64,000 nt of DNA, taken from assembly GCA_947454155.1 (NCBI GenBank), contig CANGIT010000001.1, forward strand, positions 186,001 through 250,000, given 5' to 3'. Position 1 is the first letter of the stretch. Each line of letters starts with the position of its first letter. Source of the DNA: Chitinophagaceae bacterium (GTDB lineage Bacteria; Bacteroidota; Bacteroidia; Chitinophagales; Chitinophagaceae). Of this stretch, positions 18,166 through 27,837 are shown in pieces. The notes below the pieces were generated by a model. The model was not told the DNA's origin. It searched no databases and saw only the letters and a list, made by a program, of their open reading frames with translations. The position numbers were made by a program, and so were the translations under genes.

Positions 18166-18942
18166 TTATCCTTTATTCTTGAGTTCCATCATTCTCATTT
18201 GTTTGGCATCTTGCAAAAATTCTGAGGCAAAAATGAAGTGATTCAGGTTCTCATTATCCGAGAAAATGATATCCTTGCTGCTGCCCGACCATTCTTTTTT
18301 CCCGTCTTTCATATACAAGATATTGTCGCCGATTTCCATCACACTGTTCATGTCGTGAGTATTGATGATGGTGGTGGTATTGTAATCTTGGGTGATGTCG
18401 TAAATCAGCTTATCAATCACCATGGAGGTTTGAGGGTCGAGGCCCGAATTGGGTTCGTCGCAGAAAAGATATTTGGGATTCAGTACAATGGCTCTGGCAA
18501 TGCCCACCCTTTTTTTCATGCCACCGCTGATTTCGGAGGGGAACTTTTTATTGCTGCCCAAGAGGTTTACTCTTTCAAGCACTTCATTCACCCTGGCCAT
18601 CTTGGTTTTGTAATTGTCTCTCGTAAACATATCTAGCGGAAACTTCACATTGTCTTCCACTGTCATGCTGTCGAAAAGTGCAGAGCCCTGAAACAACATG
18701 CCAATCTGCTGGCGTAAGATTTTACGGTCTTCCTGACTCATGGAGGTAAAGCTGGTGCCGTCGTAAATAATTTCGCCACTGTCCGGTTCGAACAATCCTA
18801 CCAAACATTTTTGCAAAACGGTTTTACCGCTGCCACTGGTGCCAATGATCAGATTGGCCTTTCCGGCTTCCATCACATGACTCACGTCGTTGAGCACACG
18901 TTTTTCGCCGAATGATTTGGTGATATGTTTAAACTCGATCAT
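18166..18942 (-). CDS. MlaF-type ABC transporter ATP-binding protein
   Basis: ATPase subunit of an MCE/Mla-type transporter that moves phospholipids between the membranes. The 258 residues have Walker A GTSGSGKTV (~35-43), Q-loop MLFQGSALFDSMTVEDNV, signature ISGGMKKRVGIARAI, where the GGM variant is typical of the MlaF branch, and Walker B YLFCDEPNSGLDP, followed by the switch His in INTHDMNSV. All catalytic residues are in place. It starts 15 bases after the MlaE permease gene. The substrate-binding MlaD/MCE gene is not next to it in this window. It probably belongs to the same transcript as maeB and mlaE. Confidence 0.93.
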   Translation of the reverse strand: MIEFKHITKSFGEKRVLNDVSHVMEAGKANLIIGTSGSGKTVLQKCLVGLFEPDSGEIIYDGTSFTSMSQEDRKILRQQIGMLFQGSALFDSMTVEDNVKFPLDMFTRDNYKTKMARVNEVLERVNLLGSNKKFPSEISGGMKKRVGIARAIVLNPKYLFCDEPNSGLDPQTSMVIDKLIYDITQDYNTTTIINTHDMNSVMEIGDNILYMKDGKKEWSGSSKDIIFSDNENLNHFIFASEFLQDAKQMRMMELKNKG

Positions 18943-18957
18943 GATTGATATTGATGG

Positions 18958-19695
18958 TTACAGCAATAGAGCGGCCAGTATGTAATCGGCCAATAGAATC
19001 ACCACACAGCTGACGATAACAGACTGGGTGCTGTTTCGGCCAATTTCCAGCGATCCGCCTTTTACATAATAACCGAAATAAGCCGGAATGGAACTGAGGA
19101 TGAAAGCAAATGTGTAAGCCTTCATCATCGCAAAAAAAACATTGTAAGGGATGAAAAAAAGCTTGAGGCCTTTATCGTAAGTGTCGGTGGAAATGATACC
19201 TGAAAGCGCAACGGTCAATCTTCCGCCGTAAATACCCAGAAACATGGATAATATGACCAGCATTGGTATGGTGACAATCGCCGCCAGTATTTTGGGAAGT
19301 ACCAGATAAGTTTTGGTATTGATGCCCATGATTTCGAGTGCGTCTATCTGCTCGCTGACCCGCATATTGCCCAGCTCACTGGCTATTTTACTGCCTACTA
19401 CACCGGCCAGCACCACGCATACCAAGGTGGGAGAGAATTCCAGGATCACCGTATCTCTCACAATCTGCGCGATGATAATTTTGGAAACCAGCGGATTCGA
19501 CATCTGATAGGCCGTATTGAGCGCACTCACCGCACCCATGAAAACCGAAATGATACTGACAATGCTCAAGGAACGCATGCCGATTTCGGAACATTGATGG
19601 GCGAATTCTTTCCAGTAGAGCTTAGGGTTTTCGGGCTTGCTTAGCATGCCTTTCAACATCAGCAGATATTGTCCGAAATGGGTAAAAAAATTCAT
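18958..19695 (-). CDS. MlaE-type ABC transporter permease
   Basis: Inner-membrane permease of the Mla/MCE lipid transport family, 245 residues. It has five or so hydrophobic segments, among them SLSIVSIISVFMGAVSALNT, FSPTLVCVVLAGVVGSKIA and ILAAIVTIPMLVILSMFLG. The MlaE hallmark ELGNMRVSEQIDALEIMGIN lies mid-protein, and the C-terminal region has YYVKGGSLEIGRNSTQSVI, which also typifies the family. It pairs with the downstream MlaF-type ATPase and lies 19 bases after maeB, so the three are probably cotranscribed. Confidence 0.93.
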   Translation of the reverse strand: MNFFTHFGQYLLMLKGMLSKPENPKLYWKEFAHQCSEIGMRSLSIVSIISVFMGAVSALNTAYQMSNPLVSKIIIAQIVRDTVILEFSPTLVCVVLAGVVGSKIASELGNMRVSEQIDALEIMGINTKTYLVLPKILAAIVTIPMLVILSMFLGIYGGRLTVALSGIISTDTYDKGLKLFFIPYNVFFAMMKAYTFAFILSSIPAYFGYYVKGGSLEIGRNSTQSVIVSCVVILLADYILAALLL

Positions 19696-19714
19696 AGCAC
19701 GAAGTTATCGGAAG

Positions 19715-22057
19715 TTAGGCTGTGGTTTTGGGTTTTCTTTTCCACCATTTACTTTTTTTCACCACCTCCTCCACGCTCGCCTTACTTTTTGATTGGGCAT
19801 CCACAACGGCAATAACTACCATATTGTAAATCGAGCGGATAGAACTGCCCAGTTGCAATACGTGCACAGGTTTTTTCATACCGAGTAAAATCGGACCTAC
19901 GCTGTCGGCGCCGCCAATTTCCTGCAACAAAGTGTAAGCGATGTTGCCTGCAGAGAGGTTAGGGAAAATCAGTACGTTCACATCGCCTTTGATCAGTTCT
20001 GTGAAAGGATAGTTTTCCTGTAAGATTTCTTTATTGAAAGCCAGCATCCCTTGAATCTCTCCGTCGCAAATCAGTGAAGGGTTTTTCTGTTTCACAATCT
20101 CTCTGGCTTTTCTTACGGTATTCGCTTCTTCCGAATTGCTGCTGCCGAAGTTGGAGTAAGACAACATGGCGATCCGGGGTGTGATATTGAAGTTTTTCAC
20201 TTCTTTGGCCACCAGCAAGGTGATTTCTGCCAGCTCTTCGGCGGTGGGATTGAAGTTGACGGTGGTGTCGGCCAAAAACAAGGGTCCGCGCTTGGTGAAA
20301 AGCAGGTACATACCGGCGATTTTTTTTACACCGTCATCTGTACCAATGATTTGCAGCGCAGGTCGGATGGTATCGGGGTAATTTCGGCTCAGTCCACTGA
20401 TCATACAATCGGCCTCTCCGGTTTCCACCATCATGCAGCCAAAATGATTGCGGTCTTTCATGGCCTTGTATGCTTCGTATTGATTGACGCCTTTCCGGTG
20501 TCTTTTTTTGAAGAACAATTCCCCGAATTTCTGACGCATCTCTTCATGTTCATCATCTTTAGGATTCACAATGGGCATGTCGTCGATATCGATGGAGTTG
20601 GCGGCGGCCATTTCCCGGATGATTTTTTCTTCACCTAACAAGATAGGATAGCCGATGTTTTCTTCCATTACCTGTTGTGCGGCTTTCAGGATTTTTACGT
20701 TTTCGGCATCAGCAAAAACGATACGTTTGGGGTTCGACTTGGCCTTGTTGCTGAGGATGCGGCTCAGTTGATTGTCGAGACCCAGTCTTCTGTTCATTTC
20801 AATTTCGTAAGCATCCCAGTCCGAAATGTTGATACGGGCCACGCCGCTGGCAATGGCCGCTTTGGCCACAGCCGGAGCCACAGTAGCCAATAATCGGGGG
20901 TCAAAAGGCTTGGGGATGATATAGGTGGGGCCGAATGAAATTGTTTTTTCGTTGTAGGCCAGATTGACGATATCGGGTACAGGTGTTTTGGCCAGGTCGG
21001 CCAAAGCTTTAACTGCAGCAAGTTTCATTTCCTCATTGATCTGACGGGCCCTTACATCCAGTGCACCACGGAAAATATAGGGGAAGCCCAGTACATTGTT
21101 TACCTGATTGGGGAAGTCACTTCTTCCGGTGGCCATGATGAGGTCTTTGCGCACAGCCATGGCTGCGTCATAAGTGATTTCAGGGTCGGGGTTGGCCATG
21201 GCAAATACAATCGGGTTTCTGGCCATGGATTTCACCATATCCGGCGTAACCACATTGCCCACGCTTAAACCCAGAAAAACATCGGCATCTTTCATGGCCT
21301 TACTCAAGTTGTAATCTTTGTATTTGGCATCCACACAGAATATCATCTTCTGCTCACTGATATCTTCACGCCCTTTGTACAGTATGCCGGCTTTATCGAA
21401 CACCATGAAGTTTGAAGGCTTGGCGCCCAGATATTCGTATAGTTTGATACAGGCCATCGCGGCGGCACCGGCTCCATTTACGACAAATTTTACCTTGTCG
21501 ATCTTTTTCTTTTGAATTTCCAGTGCATTCAGTAAAGCAGCTGCAGATATGATGGCTGTACCATGCTGATCGTCGTGCATCACCGGAATGTTGCACTGTT
21601 TTTTCAATTCTTGTTCAATGTAAAAGCACTCCGGCGCTTTGATGTCTTCTAGGTTGATGCCTCCGAAAGTAGGCTCCAGTGATTTTACAATCTCTACAAA
21701 TTTTTTAGGGTCTGTTTCGTTGATTTCAATGTCGAACACATCAATGTCAGCGAAAATTTTAAACAATACACCTTTCCCTTCCATCACCGGTTTACCAGCT
21801 TCGGGACCAATATTGCCCAATCCGAGAACCGCGGTGCCGTTACTGATAACACCAACAAGATTGCCTTTAGCGGTGTATTTATATACATCCTCCGGATTAG
21901 CGGCAATTTCGAGGCAAGGCTCGGCAACACCGGGAGAGTAGGCTAATGTCAGGTCTCTTTGTGTCTTGGCTTCTTTAGTGGGCACCACCTCAATTTTCCC
22001 AGGTCTTCCTTTGGCGTGATATTCGAGTGCTTCCTGCTTGCGTTGTGCTTTTGACAT
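19715..22057 (-). CDS. maeB: NADP-dependent malic enzyme with phosphotransacetylase-like domain
   Basis: Oxidative decarboxylation of malate to pyruvate with NADPH production. The 780 residues show the bacterial MaeB layout. The malic enzyme part (1-~430) has [32 protein letters not shown], the metal-binding [11 protein letters not shown] and the nucleotide-binding [10 protein letters not shown]. The C-terminal part (~440-765) resembles phosphate acetyltransferase ([37 protein letters not shown]) and in this family usually serves in regulation, for example by acetyl-CoA. Both parts look intact. The leader carries a 9-bp hairpin (22074-22106) just ahead of the start. Confidence 0.96.
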   Translation of the reverse strand: MSKAQRKQEALEYHAKGRPGKIEVVPTKEAKTQRDLTLAYSPGVAEPCLEIAANPEDVYKYTAKGNLVGVISNGTAVLGLGNIGPEAGKPVMEGKGVLFKIFADIDVFDIEINETDPKKFVEIVKSLEPTFGGINLEDIKAPECFYIEQELKKQCNIPVMHDDQHGTAIISAAALLNALEIQKKKIDKVKFVVNGAGAAAMACIKLYEYLGAKPSNFMVFDKAGILYKGREDISEQKMIFCVDAKYKDYNLSKAMKDADVFLGLSVGNVVTPDMVKSMARNPIVFAMANPDPEITYDAAMAVRKDLIMATGRSDFPNQVNNVLGFPYIFRGALDVRARQINEEMKLAAVKALADLAKTPVPDIVNLAYNEKTISFGPTYIIPKPFDPRLLATVAPAVAKAAIASGVARINISDWDAYEIEMNRRLGLDNQLSRILSNKAKSNPKRIVFADAENVKILKAAQQVMEENIGYPILLGEEKIIREMAAANSIDIDDMPIVNPKDDEHEEMRQKFGELFFKKRHRKGVNQYEAYKAMKDRNHFGCMMVETGEADCMISGLSRNYPDTIRPALQIIGTDDGVKKIAGMYLLFTKRGPLFLADTTVNFNPTAEELAEITLLVAKEVKNFNITPRIAMLSYSNFGSSNSEEANTVRKAREIVKQKNPSLICDGEIQGMLAFNKEILQENYPFTELIKGDVNVLIFPNLSAGNIAYTLLQEIGGADSVGPILLGMKKPVHVLQLGSSIRSIYNMVVIAVVDAQSKSKASVEEVVKKSKWWKRKPKTTA

Positions 22058-22073
22058 AATATGATTATGATTG

Positions 22074-22106
22074 AAAACCGACGAACTGAAATCGAATGTC
22101 GGTTTT
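22074..22106 (-). promoter_or_regulatory. Leader hairpin upstream of maeB
   Basis: Inverted repeat AAAACCGAC / GTCGGTTTT with a 15-base loop ends 17 bases before the maeB start codon and lies within the predicted leader. It lacks a terminator-like T-run toward maeB and could be an operator or a translational control structure. Confidence 0.45.
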
Positions 22107-22136
22107 AATAATGAATTGTTTTAGGTCGTTGATTTG

Positions 22137-22144
22137 CAAATATA
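22137..22144 (-). promoter_or_regulatory. -7 promoter element TATATTTG upstream of maeB
   Basis: An exact TAnnTTTG match on the minus strand, about 80 bases before the maeB start. No clear -33 element is present. Confidence 0.45.
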
Positions 22145-22275
22145 GAGATGTTGATGTATTGGACGACATGCTCGATGTTTCAAGGACAACAATAATCAAT
22201 CCTTAGTGTGTTGTTTTTTCAAGTGAGGATGGATTTCTTTTGAAAAAATTGGAGAAGTGTTTTCGATTCTTGAAT

Positions 22276-22306
22276 AAAACAAAAAAGGCATTTTTTAAAT
22301 GCCTTT
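22276..22306 (-). terminator. Intrinsic terminator of scpB
   Basis: 10-bp stem AAAGGCATTT / AAATGCCTTT (22284-22293, 22297-22306) with a 3-base loop and a T-run on the minus strand. It lies 16 bases past the scpB stop. Confidence 0.85.
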
Positions 22307-22322
22307 GGTTGAAAATAAGTTG

Positions 22323-23081
22323 TTATTGGTCTGTCGGTTTTTCGCCTTCGGTTTCCGCATCCGCTGCTTTGTTGTGTTGCATTTCAACTTCGTTGCTATC
22401 AGTGCTTTCTTCCTCCAGCAATTCAGCTTCAACGATTACTTCGGCTACCTCTGTTTCCGATTCAGCTGCTGCAGGCATTTCACTGAATTCGCCTACGTGG
22501 TCAGGGTTTACAATAGTGGCCTTTACCAGCTCATCCATCAGCACCTCATTGATCTTGGGCAATTCATCCGCACTGTTGATGCCGAAATAATCCATGAATG
22601 ATTTGGAAGTGGAATAAAGCAAGGGTTTGCCTACAGCATCTTCATTTCTTCCGGAAATAATCACCAGGTCTTTTTCCAGCAATTTCTGCACCGCATAGTC
22701 GCAGTTCACACCTCTGATGGATTCAATTTCGCTTTTGGTGATGGGTTGTTTGTAGGCAATGATGGCCAGTGTTTCCAAGGCTGCAGCCGAAAGTCTTTTG
22801 AGGAACTTGTCGCCATTAAGCAAGGCTACTGTTTTATGGTATTCGGGCTTGGTGAGAAATTGCCATCCGCCACCGCTTTGCTTGAGTTCGAAGGCATAAA
22901 ACTCTGAGGCATATTTTTCCCTGATGCCATTGATGGCAGACTCGGTTAGTTCGATGCTGGCGCGGTTTTCAATAAAACCCAACGCGTTATTAATCAGCTC
23001 GTTGATTTCTTCGGTAGATAAGGCTTTATCACTGGCGAATATCAGCGCTTCAATGTGGGGGATGATTTGAGATATTTCCAT
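22323..23081 (-). CDS. scpB: Segregation and condensation protein B
   Basis: Kleisin-associated subunit of the SMC-ScpAB condensin that organises the chromosome. The 252 residues begin with two winged-helix domains: QIIPHIEALIFASDKALSTEEI in the first, and LSAAALETLAIIAYKQPITKSEIESIRGVNCDYAVQ, the family signature, in the second (~95-130). Residues ~200-252 form a long acidic tail (repeated EVAEVIVEAELLEEE) as in other Bacteroidota ScpB proteins. scpA is not adjacent. It lies 81 bases downstream of atpG and may be cotranscribed with it. Confidence 0.94.
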   Translation of the reverse strand: MEISQIIPHIEALIFASDKALSTEEINELINNALGFIENRASIELTESAINGIREKYASEFYAFELKQSGGGWQFLTKPEYHKTVALLNGDKFLKRLSAAALETLAIIAYKQPITKSEIESIRGVNCDYAVQKLLEKDLVIISGRNEDAVGKPLLYSTSKSFMDYFGINSADELPKINEVLMDELVKATIVNPDHVGEFSEMPAAAESETEVAEVIVEAELLEEESTDSNEVEMQHNKAADAETEGEKPTDQ

Positions 23082-23162
23082 GTTAGTATTAATTGGGTGA
23101 TTTGGTGATTTGATGACTTGATGATGCTCAAATTACCAAATTGTCTCCTGATCAAATTGGAA

Positions 23163-24044
23163 TTATCCTTGCAAAGCCGCCGCACCGCTCACGATTTCGG
23201 TAAGCTCTGTGGTAATAGCTGCCTGACGAGCTCTGTTGTAACTGATTTTCAGTGATTTCAACAATTCGTTGGCATTGTCACTGGCCTTGTCCATGGCCGT
23301 CATTCTGGCACCATGTTCAGATGCGTTACCATCCAGCACGGCTTTGAAAAGCTGGGTATTCAAAATCTTGGGCATCAGTTCGGCAATTAAAACCTCCTGA
23401 CTGGGTTCAAAAATAAAATCAGATTTTTTCTTATTGTCGGCACTTTCCACTTTTTTAACGGGCAAAAATTGCTCGGAAACATAAAGCTGAGAAGCCGCAT
23501 TTTTAAATTCACTGTATACAATCTCAACCGCATCAAATTCTTTGGTGGCAAAACCATTCATCGCAAAGCGGGCTGCAGTCTGAACTTTTTCAAAGCTTAA
23601 TCCGGTGAAAATATCCCAGAATTCACTTACCACCTTGAAGCCGTTTTTAGTGAAATGCTCGTATCCTTTTTTACCGATAGGTAATACCTGTACATTGCCT
23701 TTTGCCGATTGTGAAGCATATTTTGTGTTGATCAGCTGTTTGGTGAGCTTGATCAAATTACTATTGTAACCTCCGCATAAACCTCTGTCGCTGGTAACAG
23801 TAATGATAAGTACCTTTTCTATCGGTCTTTCTGTAGCCAGGTCCATAGCCACGTTGCCTTCGCTGCTACCTACGATATTGCCCAGCATTTCCTGTAATTT
23901 CTGTGCATATGGACGCATCTGTGTAATGGCATCCTGCGCACGGCGAAGCTTGGCGGCACTCACCATTTTCATCGCCTTGGTAATTTGCTGTGTACTCTGT
24001 ACACTTTTAATGCGATTCCTGACTTCTTTTAAAGCACCACTCAT
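23163..24044 (-). CDS. atpG: ATP synthase F1 gamma subunit
   Basis: Rotor shaft of the F1Fo ATP synthase. The 293 residues match the family. The N-terminal helix MSGALKEVRNRIKSVQSTQQITKAMKMV (given here as the pattern RIKSVQSTQQITKAMKMV) and the C-terminal SYNRARQAAITTELTEIV are the gamma signatures that form the central coiled coil. The middle TSDRGLCGGYNSNLIK segment is also conserved. No other ATP synthase gene is in the window, and the gene has its own promoter-like sequence directly upstream, so it is separated from atpA, which often precedes it. Confidence 0.96.
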   Translation of the reverse strand: MSGALKEVRNRIKSVQSTQQITKAMKMVSAAKLRRAQDAITQMRPYAQKLQEMLGNIVGSSEGNVAMDLATERPIEKVLIITVTSDRGLCGGYNSNLIKLTKQLINTKYASQSAKGNVQVLPIGKKGYEHFTKNGFKVVSEFWDIFTGLSFEKVQTAARFAMNGFATKEFDAVEIVYSEFKNAASQLYVSEQFLPVKKVESADNKKKSDFIFEPSQEVLIAELMPKILNTQLFKAVLDGNASEHGARMTAMDKASDNANELLKSLKISYNRARQAAITTELTEIVSGAAALQG

Positions 24045-24102
24045 GGCAATTTCAATTTATATATTTTGGAACCTCAAATGTTCCTCAATTAATTTTGAAG
24101 CG

Positions 24103-24134
24103 CGAAGTTAGGGCAAATGCCTTACAAGGCAAAA
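24103..24134 (-). promoter_or_regulatory. atpG promoter, TTTTG-N19-TAACTTCG
   Basis: On the minus strand TTTTG (24130-24134), a 19-base spacer and TAACTTCG (24103-24110, one mismatch). It lies about 60 bases before the atpG start and is divergent from secA. Confidence 0.55.
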
Positions 24135-24230
24135 GCTTCGTTAAGAATTAATGAGAAATCGAATGAAGAATGTGAAATTTTGAATTTCATATGCGGAACG
24201 CGAATGATAAAGGTTTATAAATTAAATCCA

Positions 24231-24377
24231 GTATCCAGTATCCAGTATCCAGCACCCAGCACCCAGCACCCAGCACCCAGCATCCAGTATCCAGCACCCA
24301 GCACCCAGCACCCAGCACCCAGTATCCAGTATCTAGCATCCAGTTTCCAGTATCTAGCATCCAGTTTCCAGAATCCA
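24231..24377 (+). repeat. Heptanucleotide tandem repeat, 21 units
   Basis: Twenty-one consecutive 7-bp units fill exactly 147 bp. The forms are GTATCCA, GCACCCA and GCATCCA, with GTTTCCA, GTATCTA and GAATCCA at the right end. The units are arranged in runs (three GTATCCA, four GCACCCA, and so on). The tract ends 113 bases before the secA start and 12 bases before its -7 box. It fills most of the 445-bp gap between atpG and secA. The short reading frames across it are translations of the repeat and are not treated as genes. Confidence 0.95.
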
Positions 24378-24389
24378 AACGACTTGCCT

Positions 24390-24397
24390 TACCTTTG
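24390..24397 (+). promoter_or_regulatory. -7 promoter element TACCTTTG of secA
   Basis: An exact TAnnTTTG match directly after the heptad array; its -33 region would fall in the last repeat units. The leader to the secA start is about 85-90 bases. Confidence 0.5.
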
Positions 24398-24489
24398 CCA
24401 CCTGTCAATTTGACGAAAATGATTTTGCAGCATCGTTTTTGACTATTGAGAACCACTTATTTAAATTATTTACAGCGATAGATTATCAT

Positions 24490-27400
24490 ATGTTAGGACT
24501 CTTATCTAAATTATTCGGCGGCAGCAAAAGCGAAAAAGACGTAAAGAAAATCATGCCCGAGGTAGCCAGGGTAAATGAATGGTTTTCCAAATACCAATCC
24601 ATCTCCAATGATGAACTGCGTAATAAAACCCAGGAATTCAGAACCCGCATCAAAGCCCATCTTACCGCCATAGATGCCACCATCGCCGAAAATAATTCTC
24701 GTGCAGATGCATTGCCTGTAGATGATATCGCCGGTCGTGACCTTATTTATAAGGAAGTAGACGAACTGAAAAAGAAGCGTGACCAGCAGATTGAAGAAAT
24801 TCTCAAGGAAATCATGCCCGAAGCATTTGCCGTGGTGAAAGAAACCGGCCGACGTTTCAGAGACCATGAAAATATTGAAGCTACAGCCACTGAACTCGAT
24901 AAAGAGCTGGCGACTAAAAAAGAATACATTACCATTGCGGGCGATAAATCCATTTTTAAAAATACCTGGAACGCAGCCGGAAATATCGTCAATTGGAACA
25001 TGGTCCATTACGATGTACAGTTGATTGGGGGTGCCGTTTTACATTCGGGTAAAATCGCTGAGATGGCCACGGGTGAAGGTAAAACACTGGTGAGTACGCT
25101 GCCCGCTTACCTCAATGCATTGGCCGGAGAAGGTGTACATATTGTGACGGTGAATGATTATCTGGCCCGCAGGGATAGCGAGTGGAATGGACCCATTTTC
25201 GAGTGGCTCGGACTCAGGGTAGATTGCATCGACAAACACGAACCCAACAGCGATGCTCGTCGTCGAGCTTACAACGCCGATATCACTTACGGTACCAACA
25301 ACGAATTCGGTTTCGATTATTTAAGAGATAACATGGTCCATCGCCCCGACGAAATGGTGCAACGCAAACATCATTTTGCCATGGTGGATGAGGTGGACAG
25401 CGTTTTGATTGACGACGCCCGTACGCCACTGATTATCAGTGGTCCGATTGGCCATAGCGACAATACGCAACAATTCTTCGACCTGAGACCCAGAATCGAA
25501 AAATTGGTGGATGCGCAAAGAAAAGCGGTCAATCAATTTCTGATAGAAGCCAAGAAAAAAATCGCAGAAGGCAATGATGATCCCAAAGACGGTGGCCTCG
25601 CCCTGATGCGTGCCCACAGAGGCTTGCCCAAAAACAGCGCACTGATCAAATTCCTCAGCGAACCCGGCATGAGAGTGAAATTGCAAAAGAGCGAAAATTA
25701 TTACCTCGCCGATCAGCAAAAGGAAATGCCCAAAGTGGATGAGCAATTGTATTTCCACATTGATGAAAAAAACAATCAGGTGGAACTGACCGATCTCGGT
25801 ATCGCCCTCATCACTAAAAGCGGCGAGGATCCCGAATTCTTCATTCTCCCCGACATCGCTACCAAACTCAATGCGATCGATAAATCGGCACAAGAGGCCG
25901 AAGCCAAACTTCAGCAGAAGGAATCGCTGATTACCGAATATTCTCTGAAAGCAGAACGTATCCATACGGTTCAGCAATTGCTGAAAGCTTATACTTTATT
26001 TGAAAAAGATGTGGACTATCTGGTGATGGAAGGTGCGGTGAAAATCGTAGATGAACAAACCGGCCGTGTGCTCGAAGGCAGAAGATACTCCGATGGCCTG
26101 CATCAGGCATTGGAAGCCAAGGAAAATGTAAAGATTGAAGCCTCCACGCAAACTTACGCTACGATTACTTTGCAGAACTATTTCAGAATGTACCATAAGC
26201 TGGCCGGTATGACCGGTACAGCCGAAACTGAAGCCGCTGAATTGTGGAGTATCTACAAACTCGATGTGGTGACCATTCCCACGAATGTGAAAGTGATTCG
26301 TAAAGATGAACAAGACAGGGTGTTCAAAACAAAACGCGAAAAATACAAGGCAGTGATTGACGAAGTGGAATTGCTGCGCAGTGCAGGTCGTCCTTGTCTG
26401 GTGGGTACCACTTCGGTGGAAGTGAGTGAATTGCTGAGCAGAATGCTGAAGCAAAGAAATATTCCGCATAATGTATTGAACGCTAAACAACACTCCCGTG
26501 AAGCGCAGGTGGTGGCAGAAGCAGGTTTGGCTGGAGCGGTTACCATCGCTACCAATATGGCCGGTCGTGGTACGGATATCAAGCTCGGGCCCGGTGTGAA
26601 AGAGGCCGGAGGTTTGGCCATTATCGGCACCGAACGTCACGAAAGCCGTCGTGTAGACAGACAGTTGCGCGGTCGTGCGGGACGTCAGGGCGATCCGGGT
26701 ACATCCAGTTTCTTTGTGTCTTTGGAAGATGATCTCATGCGCATGTTCGGCAGCGAAAGAATTGCCGGCCTGATGGACAGAATGGGATACAAGGAAGGTG
26801 AAGTGATTCAGCACAGCATGATCACCAAGAGCATCGAACGTGCCCAGAAAAAAGTGGAAGAAAATAACTTTGGTATTCGTAAGCGTTTGCTGGAATATGA
26901 TGATGTGATGAACAAACAAAGAAATGTTGTTTACGGCAGAAGGAACCATGCTTTGTTTGGCGAACGTCTGGCGCTGGATTTGGACAATTCATTTTATGCA
27001 GTGGCAGAAGCCATCGCTCTTTCTTTTAAAGATGGCGGCAATTACGACGATTTCAAACTGAATGTGATCATGCATCTCGGCATCGAAACATCGATATCAG
27101 AAGATGAATTGAATAAAGGCAATGAGCAGCAGCTGGCGGAAAAGCTATATCATGAGGCCATGACCCACTATCAGTCAAAAAAGGCAGCCATCATCACGCA
27201 GACCATGCCTGTGATTCAGAATGTGAGAAAAGAACAAGGTCAGCATATTGAAAATGTATCGGTGCCATTTACAGATGGTAAAAAAGCCACGCATGCATTT
27301 GTGAAACTCGACAAGTATTTTGAAACTGAGGGAAGAGAGTTGATGAACGCTTTGGAGAGAAACATCACCCTGGCCATCATTGATGATGCCTGGAAAACTC

Positions 27401-27813
27401 ACTTACGCTCGATGGATGATTTGCGCCACAGTGTGCAAACCGCAGGCTACGAACAAAAAGACCCGTTGGTGATTTATAAGATTGAAGCCTTCAGCGCATT
27501 CAAACAAATGAACGACCAGGTGAATAAAGACATCGTTGGATTCCTCAGTCATGCCGGTATTCCTTTCGAACAGCAAAACGACCAGATCCGAGAAGGACGT
27601 GAAAGAAAAACCGACATGAGCAAAATGAACGTGAATAAAGACCAGATTGATGCGGCCGGACAAGATTATGCGGCCAATCAAAATGATTATTATGATCCTT
27701 CCGCACCACTGAAACAAGAACCGGTAAGAGTTGAGCCTAAAATAGGCCGTAACGACGCTTGTCCTTGTGGAAGTGGAAAAAAATATAAGCAATGTCATGG
27801 CAAAGATGCCTGA
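24490..27813 (+). CDS. secA: Preprotein translocase ATPase
   Basis: Motor that drives proteins through SecYEG. The start MLGLLSKLFGGSKSEKDVKK (24490) gives 1107 residues, longer than many SecA proteins because of insertions in the motor region, as usual in Bacteroidota. Walker A is MATGEGKTL (~191-199), the DEVD box is MVDEVDSVLIDDARTPLI (~300), followed by MTGTAETEA, NMAGRGTDIKLG and RRVDRQLRGRAGRQGDPG of the second motor half. The C-terminus has a zinc-binding SecB/phospholipid site, CPCGSGKKYKQCH. An in-frame ATG 17 codons upstream would add residues unlike SecA. The 30 bases to the next gene suggest cotranscription. Confidence 0.97.
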   Translation: MLGLLSKLFGGSKSEKDVKKIMPEVARVNEWFSKYQSISNDELRNKTQEFRTRIKAHLTAIDATIAENNSRADALPVDDIAGRDLIYKEVDELKKKRDQQIEEILKEIMPEAFAVVKETGRRFRDHENIEATATELDKELATKKEYITIAGDKSIFKNTWNAAGNIVNWNMVHYDVQLIGGAVLHSGKIAEMATGEGKTLVSTLPAYLNALAGEGVHIVTVNDYLARRDSEWNGPIFEWLGLRVDCIDKHEPNSDARRRAYNADITYGTNNEFGFDYLRDNMVHRPDEMVQRKHHFAMVDEVDSVLIDDARTPLIISGPIGHSDNTQQFFDLRPRIEKLVDAQRKAVNQFLIEAKKKIAEGNDDPKDGGLALMRAHRGLPKNSALIKFLSEPGMRVKLQKSENYYLADQQKEMPKVDEQLYFHIDEKNNQVELTDLGIALITKSGEDPEFFILPDIATKLNAIDKSAQEAEAKLQQKESLITEYSLKAERIHTVQQLLKAYTLFEKDVDYLVMEGAVKIVDEQTGRVLEGRRYSDGLHQALEAKENVKIEASTQTYATITLQNYFRMYHKLAGMTGTAETEAAELWSIYKLDVVTIPTNVKVIRKDEQDRVFKTKREKYKAVIDEVELLRSAGRPCLVGTTSVEVSELLSRMLKQRNIPHNVLNAKQHSREAQVVAEAGLAGAVTIATNMAGRGTDIKLGPGVKEAGGLAIIGTERHESRRVDRQLRGRAGRQGDPGTSSFFVSLEDDLMRMFGSERIAGLMDRMGYKEGEVIQHSMITKSIERAQKKVEENNFGIRKRLLEYDDVMNKQRNVVYGRRNHALFGERLALDLDNSFYAVAEAIALSFKDGGNYDDFKLNVIMHLGIETSISEDELNKGNEQQLAEKLYHEAMTHYQSKKAAIITQTMPVIQNVRKEQGQHIENVSVPFTDGKKATHAFVKLDKYFETEGRELMNALERNITLAIIDDAWKTHLRSMDDLRHSVQTAGYEQKDPLVIYKIEAFSAFKQMNDQVNKDIVGFLSHAGIPFEQQNDQIREGRERKTDMSKMNVNKDQIDAAGQDYAANQNDYYDPSAPLKQEPVRVEPKIGRNDACPCGSGKKYKQCHGKDA

Positions 27814-27837
27814 TGCTTCTAATATCAACCGGCTGTT

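Noticed and set aside
24117..24413. Open frame across the heptad repeats upstream of secA
   Set aside because: The predicted protein is only a translation of the 7-bp repeats (Ser-Ile-Gln-Tyr-Pro-Ala-Pro type), and the -7 box of secA lies inside it.
25996..26949. 317-codon open frame opposite secA
   Set aside because: A shadow of conserved SecA codons. The product has no recognisable domain, and secA is clearly the coding strand.
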